64,000 nt of DNA from Spinacia oleracea. Taxonomy: Eukaryota; Streptophyta; Magnoliopsida; Caryophyllales; Amaranthaceae. Under the pieces are notes generated by a model. The model worked only from the letters and a program-made list of their open reading frames with translations, was not told the origin of the DNA and did not search any database. A program made the position numbers and the translations under genes. Shown here piece after piece: positions 58,093 through 64,000 of the stretch. The stretch spans positions 56,543,042-56,607,041 of the forward strand of contig NC_079492.1 of the NCBI RefSeq assembly GCF_020520425.1. Direction: 5' to 3'. How positions within the stretch are numbered: the stretch's first letter is position 1; every line of letters begins with the position of its first letter.

Positions 58093-58458
58093 CTTGACAG
58101 TTTATCTCCCCTTGAATGACATCCATTAATAAGAACAGAAGTTGGCAAACCACTAGGGAACGGCAACTTGTAGTCAACTATCAATATCTGCAAGACATTA
58201 GGATTGACTTTCAGAAACTGATCACTCATTTTCACTCAGGTGAACAGTACGCACTCTAGAAAGAAAGATAATTCCTATTGTTAATTACCTTCCGAAATGG
58301 GATAAATACATACAATCCAACAAAACAGACAAGCAAATTATAACCAATCACCCATCCAAGCTGTAACTCCTTGTAACTCCCTGGTGGATTCCCCGGCGAG
58401 TTTCCAGCAAGTTCATACGTCTTCTTGTTCAGTGCCAACAGATGTGCCCCAAATCCGC
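58093..58458 (-). pseudogene. Captured exons of a YSL (Yellow Stripe-Like) metal-nicotianamine transporter
   Basis: Two exons on the minus strand: 58458-58289 (after acceptor TTTGCAG, donor GTAATT) and 58187-58093 (after acceptor TTGCAG, donor GTACAT). They join in frame without a stop. Exon 1 contains 'GFGAHLLALNKKTYELAG', 'PPGSYKE', 'LGWVIGY' and a membrane segment ending 'FIPFRK'; exon 2 'ILIVDYKLPFPSG' and 'VLINGCHSRGDKL'. These match the conserved YSL segment '..LGWM-GF...[27 protein letters not shown]' of the OPT superfamily, best the YSL5-8-like group. YSL proteins carry metal-nicotianamine complexes across membranes. Only this internal piece (88 codons) is present, so it is a captured fragment; further exons may lie in 57600-58090 but are not recognised. 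Confidence 0.75.
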
Positions 58459-59443
58459 CTGCAAAGCAATCAACGAAGAAATGAAACAAAGAAAAAACAG
58501 ATAACCTGTAACAACAAAATTCAAGTAATAATAAACCTAGTTTTCTGACATTTACAAGAGCGTAAAGAGGGTAGTATTAAGATATAAGACCTTGGATGAC
58601 CATGTTGTAGCAGGCAACAGCACAAGTCTGAATCATAGTATTTTCATGTCCGAGGTGAATTGGATAAAATCATAGCGAACAGAAACGGAACGCCTGAAAA
58701 TCTGTAAGAGTTTATGGGACTACAACCAACACAACAGTATTCAAACCGACAAATAGAATTGCATATCAGCTCTGTGAAATCCTCATAAAGCACGAACCTT
58801 TGTGAGGATTGCATATCAACAAACAGACTACTTGATCAACTATCATACAACCAACTGCATACTCATCAAAAATCAAACCAAATTCTAACACAAACCTTTT
58901 GGCGAAGCAACTGCATAATCTTCAAAATCTAACCAAAATCTAACACTTAACCTTTTGGCGAAGCAACTGCATAATCATAAAAACAAAACCAAAATCTAAC
59001 ACGAACAGAAATTCAATCAAACCTTAATCATTCAGCAACCGAATTAAACAAATAGCCTTCCAATCAGAAATTATCAACCAATCAGAAACCTTGTAGAGCA
59101 GTAGAAGAATATAAATATGAAATCCGGTGATAATACTTCAAACCCCTAATTCAAAATTGATTAAAACCCTTAATTCCTCAGCAATTGAATTAATATCCTC
59201 CATCTTAAAAATTGCGCAAATATTACACCAATCAATCAGAATGAAGCCAAGAAAAGCAGCAACAATCAATAAACTAGCCTATAAATTTGGAGTATTCGAA
59301 CTTCAGAAATACGATAAATGCTAATAATTTAGCTATCGTATTAAACAAACAGCCCTCCGATCAGAAATTAAACCCTAGATTCAAGAAGCCATAATAAATT
59401 AATTAATGAGTAGCCGACGTTAAGAAACTGGTTTACTGGTTAC
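58459..59443. other. CACTA interior, probable captured introns
   Basis: A/T-rich, with a near-direct repeat 'aaccttttggcgaagcaactgcataatc' at about 58893 and 58950. No exon recognised between the YSL piece and the exon at 59444. Confidence 0.5.
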
Positions 59444-59690
59444 CTGAGGAGCGTTTCCAAAGAGGTCCTCTGGTGTAGAACTATAGAAAGCGACAAACTC
59501 CCGGCATTGTTGCTGTTGTTGTTGTTATGGCGGTGTAACTCGGGACCAACTCGGTCTGAGTCGACTCTACAGAATACCCCAAAAACTCAGCCCCACTTCC
59601 ACCGCACCCAAGATGAGTCGCCGCCGAGTCATACACCTCAGAGTCGGAGTTTGCAGAGAACGCGGCTTGAAATCCGGCTGAAGAGGTCAT
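59444..59690 (-). pseudogene. Probable captured first exon with 5' UTR of an unidentified host gene
   Basis: On the minus strand a CT-rich leader (59940-59700, e.g. 'cttctctgtctctccttc') is followed by an ATG at 59690 and an open frame of about 69 codons ('MTSSAGFQAAFSANSDSEVY', 'TTTTATMPG'). A good GT donor lies at about 59442 (CTCAG|GTAACC), but the frame closes about 30 bases before it; a shifted frame stays open ('FVAFYSSTPEDLFGNAPQ'), which suggests a small frameshift. Family not recognised. It may be the start of the same capture as the YSL exons, but nothing shows this. Confidence 0.4.
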
Positions 59691-59944
59691 CGCTTTCAGA
59701 TCCGGGTTTTCCTCCTTCGTATTCGCTAATTAAGCTTGAATTTTAAAACAAATTTGAGAGATTGGGATGATTTGGTGAGAGGAAACTTTGAAGGGAAAGC
59801 TCGATACGGACTCTGAAGGAGAGACAGAGAAGCTTTGGAGTTTCAACAATGGAGATCTGGGAAATACGAGAGAGAAAGAGTTGTACAGGGAGGCAGGAAA
59901 TGTATGAGAGAATATGAGAGAGGAAGGGAGTAGGATCAAGTAGA

Positions 59945-60290
59945 CTGCGTCGCACCAAAAAAAAAAGGAAAAGGTAATAATTAAATTAAAGAAACTTCCG
60001 AAATTTTTTTACCTCTGGTGCGTCGCAGATTTACTAATCTGCGACGCAGATGAATGTAAGAGTCATCTGGGTCGCAGATTAGTAATTCTGCGACGCAAAA
60101 GAGGTAATACTTTGCGTCCCATTATTACTAATCTGCGACGCAAATGACTCTAGGAATATTTTAGAGTCATCTGCGTCGCAGATTAGTAATTCTGCGACGC
60201 AAATGACTAATTTTAATGTTTAGAACTGTCAATTGCGTCACATGTTTAAATGTGCGAGGCAAATGTGGTGATGCAAATGATTGTTTTTCC
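59945..60290. repeat. Right subterminal repeat array of the second CACTA element
   Basis: Repeated 'gcgtcgcagattagtaatctgcgacgcaaatgact' units, themselves inverted, ending in the TIR at 60297. Counterpart of the left array (44300-44580: 'gcgtcgcacattaagc..gcgacgcaaatgac'). Confidence 0.85.
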
Positions 60291-60297
60291 ACTAGTG

Positions 60298-61813
60298 TAT
60301 CTCATTTTCCACGACATAAAAGGACTCCTTACTTATATCGTTGAGTTTCACCAAAACTAACATGTACTCACAATTATTTCTGTACCTTCCCCCTTTAGGA
60401 TCAATAAGTAACACCTCGCTATGGCGGAAAACTATTACTAAGATTCATGTAAAGGTTATCCAAGTAAGTGTTATTTTGGCATGGCACCTTTTAACTCAAT
60501 TTTTAAAGTTTGGAAGTTAAGGCTCTTACTATGTTGGTTAGATTTTAAGTGAACTAAAATCCTTAATCATGCAAAATAATCAAGCCATAATTTAATGCAT
60601 AATTAAGACATATTTAAAGCAATAAATAACTTAAAGCATGCATAAGATATAAATGTGATCTAGTATGACCCGACTTCATCTTGAAGCTTCAACTTCAAAC
60701 TCCGTCTTTAAAATGGATTGGAAACTCCGTCTTAAATTTCACCATGGGACCGGAGGCGCCATTTTCTTCAAATAGGATAAGCTATAATTGAAACTAATTA
60801 CAACTATTTGATGGTACGCATACCATATTTAAAGCAATAAAACATTGGTACTTTAGACCAATTTTACATTCAAATTAATGGTACGCAGACCATATTTTCT
60901 ATCCTATTTGGGTCATACTAGTCACTTTCCATAACCTGCGAAACAGTACATTTACAATATACCATTCACCCATTCATTTATCAATGAATGTCACACATAG
61001 CTGGTTAGTAGAACATATTATGCATCACATAAATATTTGCAGCAATTAATCAAGGCTTCCAATAATCTACAAATTATTCAATCCTTATTAATTCTAATCG
61101 AGTTATTTTAACCTTAAAGGAATGTAGACCTAATCAAGAGTTTATGACTAAAATGTTCCCACTAAAACCAAGAATTTTACATGCTTTACGAATTTTAAAC
61201 ATAAAATTGTATTTCCTAGTCCAACCGGAAACTTACAAATTTAATGAAAATTTAAAGCTCATATAAAATATTATATAAATCCTATAATTTATTTTCAGTT
61301 GATTAAATTAATTAATTTAAAATGGTTTTAATTTTAGTAAAATAATTAGTATAAGTAAATTTATAATAAATAAATTATTCAAAATTAAATTCCGAGAAAA
61401 AGTTAAATTACGAATTTTAAATTTAATTAAAATCGTTTTCCAACCGAAAATTATATTAAAACGAATCAATCGGGCCAAGACAAGGCCATGGGCTCGCACC
61501 CATGCTTCGTCGAGGCCTTGTAGCATGCTTTGCTACTCGACTGGTCGTATTGCAAGCCACGAGCAAGCCACGCGTAGACGCAGCAAGCCGAGCAAGCCAC
61601 ACCTACGCGCAGCAGCAGCTCGCTCGCTGTGGCGAGGCAGCGCTCGCTGGTGCGGGGCAACACTCGTTGCCCGCGCGCGCAGCCTCGTCTTGCTTGCTGC
61701 CTTGCTTCTCGCCCTTCCCGCCCATTGCTCGCAGCACATAGCGCTAGGTAGGGCTGCTGCCTTGCGCGCATGTGCCACGCCCTTGCTCGCTGCATCGTAC
61801 CGCATGGGCGACG
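60298..61813 (-). other. Copia C leader, part between the CACTA and the solo LTR
   Basis: Reverse complement of the Copia leader (compare 22750-23900 and 49900-51080). It contains the paired hairpin motifs at 60811-60826 and 60878-60893 and a GC-rich block at 61490-61810 whose open frames on both strands are not genes. Ends in the solo LTR's TSD CGACG (61809-61813). Confidence 0.8.
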
Positions 61814-63219
61814 TGTTAGGTTATGATACATATAATTGAATATAAATCATGCGGAAAAACCATAAAAGCCAGGATTCCAAATTAATTGCCACATAACAAT
61901 TAGCATAATTAGGATGCATACTTTTTGTAGCGTGCCCTCCCTTGCTGCGCCCGAACCGAACAAGAACAAGTCTTTAGGACTCCAAGTGTCGTCCCTCCGT
62001 AGAAAGTCCACAGCACGTCCAGATCCGCCTTAAGATTGACTAACTAGAATCGCCCTTAAGGTACTATTATTTTCGGCAATATGGGCAAAGTAGATGACTG
62101 AATTTTTGCTCAAAATTCTCACTTTTAGAATACTTAAGACTCGTTATAAATTGTGAGCATTAATCACATATTTATAGGATATGGAAAAAGTAATCGAATC
62201 CTACTAGGATACGAATTAATTAACTAGAATCTAATTAGAACTCTAATAATTAATTTATCCATTAGGAATAGGAATTTAATCATTAAACGAATCCTACATG
62301 ATTTAGGTTTCGTACGGAAGCACAAACACTACACGAGCATGACCCGCATGCGCGCAGGCCATGCCCTCGCACAGCCCACGCGGCCGCTCAGCCCACGCGA
62401 GCTACGAAGCCCACGCGAGCCTCGTAGCCCACTGCTCGCAGCCACGTCCTGTTGGGCCTGGCCTCGCGCTGGGCCTGGCGTGGCCTTGGCTGTTTGTGTG
62501 GTGCGCGGGCTTGCTGGACGCGGGCCTGGCTTCGTGCTGGGCCTTCGTCTAGCAAGCTTGTCCGATGCTAATTCGTACGACGCGCTTCCGATTAATTTCC
62601 CGATTCCGGAATTCATTTCCGATACGAACAATATTTAACCTTTCCGATTCCGGAACTAATTGCCGTTTCGAACAAATATTTTATATTTCCGTTTCCGGAA
62701 TTATTTTCCGATTTCGATAATATTTCCGATTCCGACAATATTTCCGTTTCTGGTAATATTTCAGATTCCGGCAATATATCCATTTCCGATAATATTTTCC
62801 GATACGTACCATGTTTCCGTTTCCGGCGACATCTACGACTCGGATAATATTTATATTTCCGATACGATCCATATTTCCATTTCCGGCAATATCATCGTTT
62901 CCGGAGTATTCACTATTTGCCTTTGACGATCTCAGCTCCCACTGAAACCAAGATCCGTCGATTCCGAATATTCATAGATGGAGTATTTAATGCCATTAAA
63001 TACTTGATCCGTTTACGTACTATTTGTGTGATCCTACGGGTTCAGTCAAGAGTAAGTTGTGGATTAATATCATTAATCCACTTGAACTGAAGCGGCCTCT
63101 AGCTAGGCATACAGTTCACTTGATCTCACTGAATTATTAACTTGTATAATTAATACTGAACCGCATTTATTAGAATTACCATTAAATGCATACTTGCACC
63201 AAGGGCATTATTTCCTTCA
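61814..63219 (-). mobile_element. Solo LTR of the same Copia family
   Basis: TGTTAGGTTATGAT...TTATTTCCTTCA, the exact inverse of the family LTR, 1,406 bp, flanked by perfect 5-bp TSD CGACG at 61809-61813 and 63220-63224. Both flanks are contiguous leader of Copia C, so no internal sequence is left: unequal recombination between the two LTRs of a former full element. The TATA box on the minus strand is at 62169-62176. The inverted CGGAAATATT array (62590-62905) and the GC-rich block (62340-62560) are both present. Confidence 0.95.
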
Positions 63220-64000
63220 CGACGAGCTCCCTTGCTCGTCGTCGCATGCCCGCACTATACAACACCCCTTAAGGGTAACACTTACCGCCCATTGCTTCGT
63301 GCGTGCGTGAAAGATTCGTGAACGGATTTTATAAAATTGATAACTTTAATTATTTAAATTTATCGACGAATTAATAAATCATATTAATTTCCTAAATTTT
63401 GGGCGAAAAATTGAAAATTTATTATTCAAATTAATTTCCGATTATATTTATTTTCATGGATTCAAATCTAGGTCATAAAATTTTAAAACTTTTCAATTTT
63501 AACAAATTTTATGGTGGTTTTTAATCATAGATTCCTAATTAAATTGCTAATTAATTATGAAAATCAAATCAAATTCTAAATTATTCGAATTTCAACAAAT
63601 TAATTACAATTACAAATTAGGTTGTATAATTAACAAGCTTAGGCATTAAAATTTTTAAACATATATACAGTAGGTCAACCATAGATTCAAGATCTACAAA
63701 CAAGAATCGCAAATATTTAATTTAACATTGTAAAATTATAAATTTTGCGTTCGAAAAACTAAAACCTCCGAAAAGTCATAGTTAGGCTTCGAATTTTGGA
63801 ATTCTAGGTTTGGCATCATATCATTGATTTTAGTCAAAATTTTAAAACGCCGTTTACATGCTAAATTCACTATAAAATTATACGATTCCGACCATTATTG
63901 ACTAAACTTCCGAAAATCCTGCGAACATGTAATTAAATAATCGCACGAATTTGCAATTAATTACAAAAATCGAAATTAATCACCCCTTTAATTCATTGCA
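63220..64000 (-). other. Copia C leader, part near its primer site
   Basis: Reverse complement of leader positions about 21400-22160 of Copia D. It begins with 'cgacgagctcccttgctcgtcg' and 'aacaccccttaaggg' and ends close to the primer site, which lies just outside the window. No gene. Confidence 0.8.

Larger units (their letters stand above)
44289..60297. mobile_element. Second CACTA-like DNA transposon, carrying YSL exons and the Copia B element
   Basis: The ends are perfect inverted repeats CACTAGTGGAAAAA (44289-44302) and TTTTTCCACTAGTG (60284-60297). Both subterminal zones (44300-44580 and 59945-60290) are arrays of 'tttgcgtcgcac'/'gtgcgacgcaaatgac' words. Without Copia B the element is about 6.1 kb. 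The interrupted Copia C leader continues on both sides, which confirms the ends. The flanking triplets are ATA left and TAT right, so a clean 3-bp TSD is not visible. No transposase is recognised. Captured host exons lie on the minus strand at 58093-58458 and probably 59444-59690. Confidence 0.85.
42951..64000 (-). mobile_element. Copia C: old Ty1/Copia element, the outermost unit, partial
   Basis: On the minus strand it holds leader (64000-63225, 61808-60298, 44288-43988), gag (43987-43227) and the protease/early pol region (43226-42951), after which the Tat element interrupts it. The rest of pol and the 3' LTR would lie left of the Tat element, outside the window. The 5' LTR is just right of 64000: the sequence at the edge matches the family leader about 60 bases after the primer site. 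It is interrupted by the second CACTA element (44289-60297) and by a solo LTR (61814-63219). Divergence from Copia B is moderate. Confidence 0.88.

Noticed and set aside
61466..61839. GC-rich open frames in the Copia C leader, and at 62329-62638 in the solo LTR
   Set aside because: Same cause: GC-rich repeat blocks of the Copia family, open in several frames.

Overview
The window is plant nuclear DNA made almost entirely of transposable elements inserted into one another. I found no intact host gene, tRNA, rRNA, operon or CRISPR array. GT-AG spliced gene fragments, plant-type captured genes (LCMT1, YSL, DUF674, HIG1), initiator-Met and tRNA-Asp type primer sites and Athila/Tat/Copia lineages indicate a large-genome flowering plant. 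A eudicot, perhaps Amaranthaceae, is a weak guess.

Most element boundaries are set by target-site duplications (TSDs) or diagnostic termini, so the order of insertion can be read. The outermost unit is an old minus-strand Ty1/Copia element ('Copia C', 42951-64000, running off the right edge). A minus-strand Ty3/Gypsy Tat-lineage element (33381-42950) inserted into its pol. A plus-strand Copia ('Copia A', 1 to about 33380) lies inside the Tat 3' region. A non-autonomous Athila-like Gypsy element (1643-33127, TSD CCTCC) inserted into the 3' LTR of Copia A. The Athila element was then hit by a CACTA DNA transposon (1930-8551, TSD AAC), a minus-strand Helitron (15423-19624, A/T target) that carries a Mutator-like MITE (16319-16829, 10-bp TSD), and a young Copia ('Copia D', 19965-30431, TSD TGTTA). 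In the right half, Copia C was also hit by a second CACTA-like transposon (44289-60297), which carries the best-preserved Copia ('Copia B', 47703-57585, TSD ATCAA), and by a solo LTR (61814-63219, TSD CGACG).

Coding content is transposon genes in decay plus captured host exons. Copia B gag-pol reads in one frame with three in-frame stops, and its 5' LTR has lost the TATA region. Athila keeps only gag-protease. Tat keeps recognisable gag, PR, RT, two RNase H domains and IN, all broken, plus an antisense spliced ORF and a 116-bp tandem array. The first CACTA carries fragments of HIG1-like, DUF674, a coiled-coil gene, LCMT1, a LINE zinc-binding domain and a Ulp1-like C48 peptidase. The second carries two in-frame exons of a YSL metal-nicotianamine transporter.

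The Copia family shows an autonomous/non-autonomous relationship. Copia D has nearly identical LTRs but a dead coding region, while it shares leader, 3' region and LTRs with Copia B. A pair of short hairpins in the leader is conserved in three copies.
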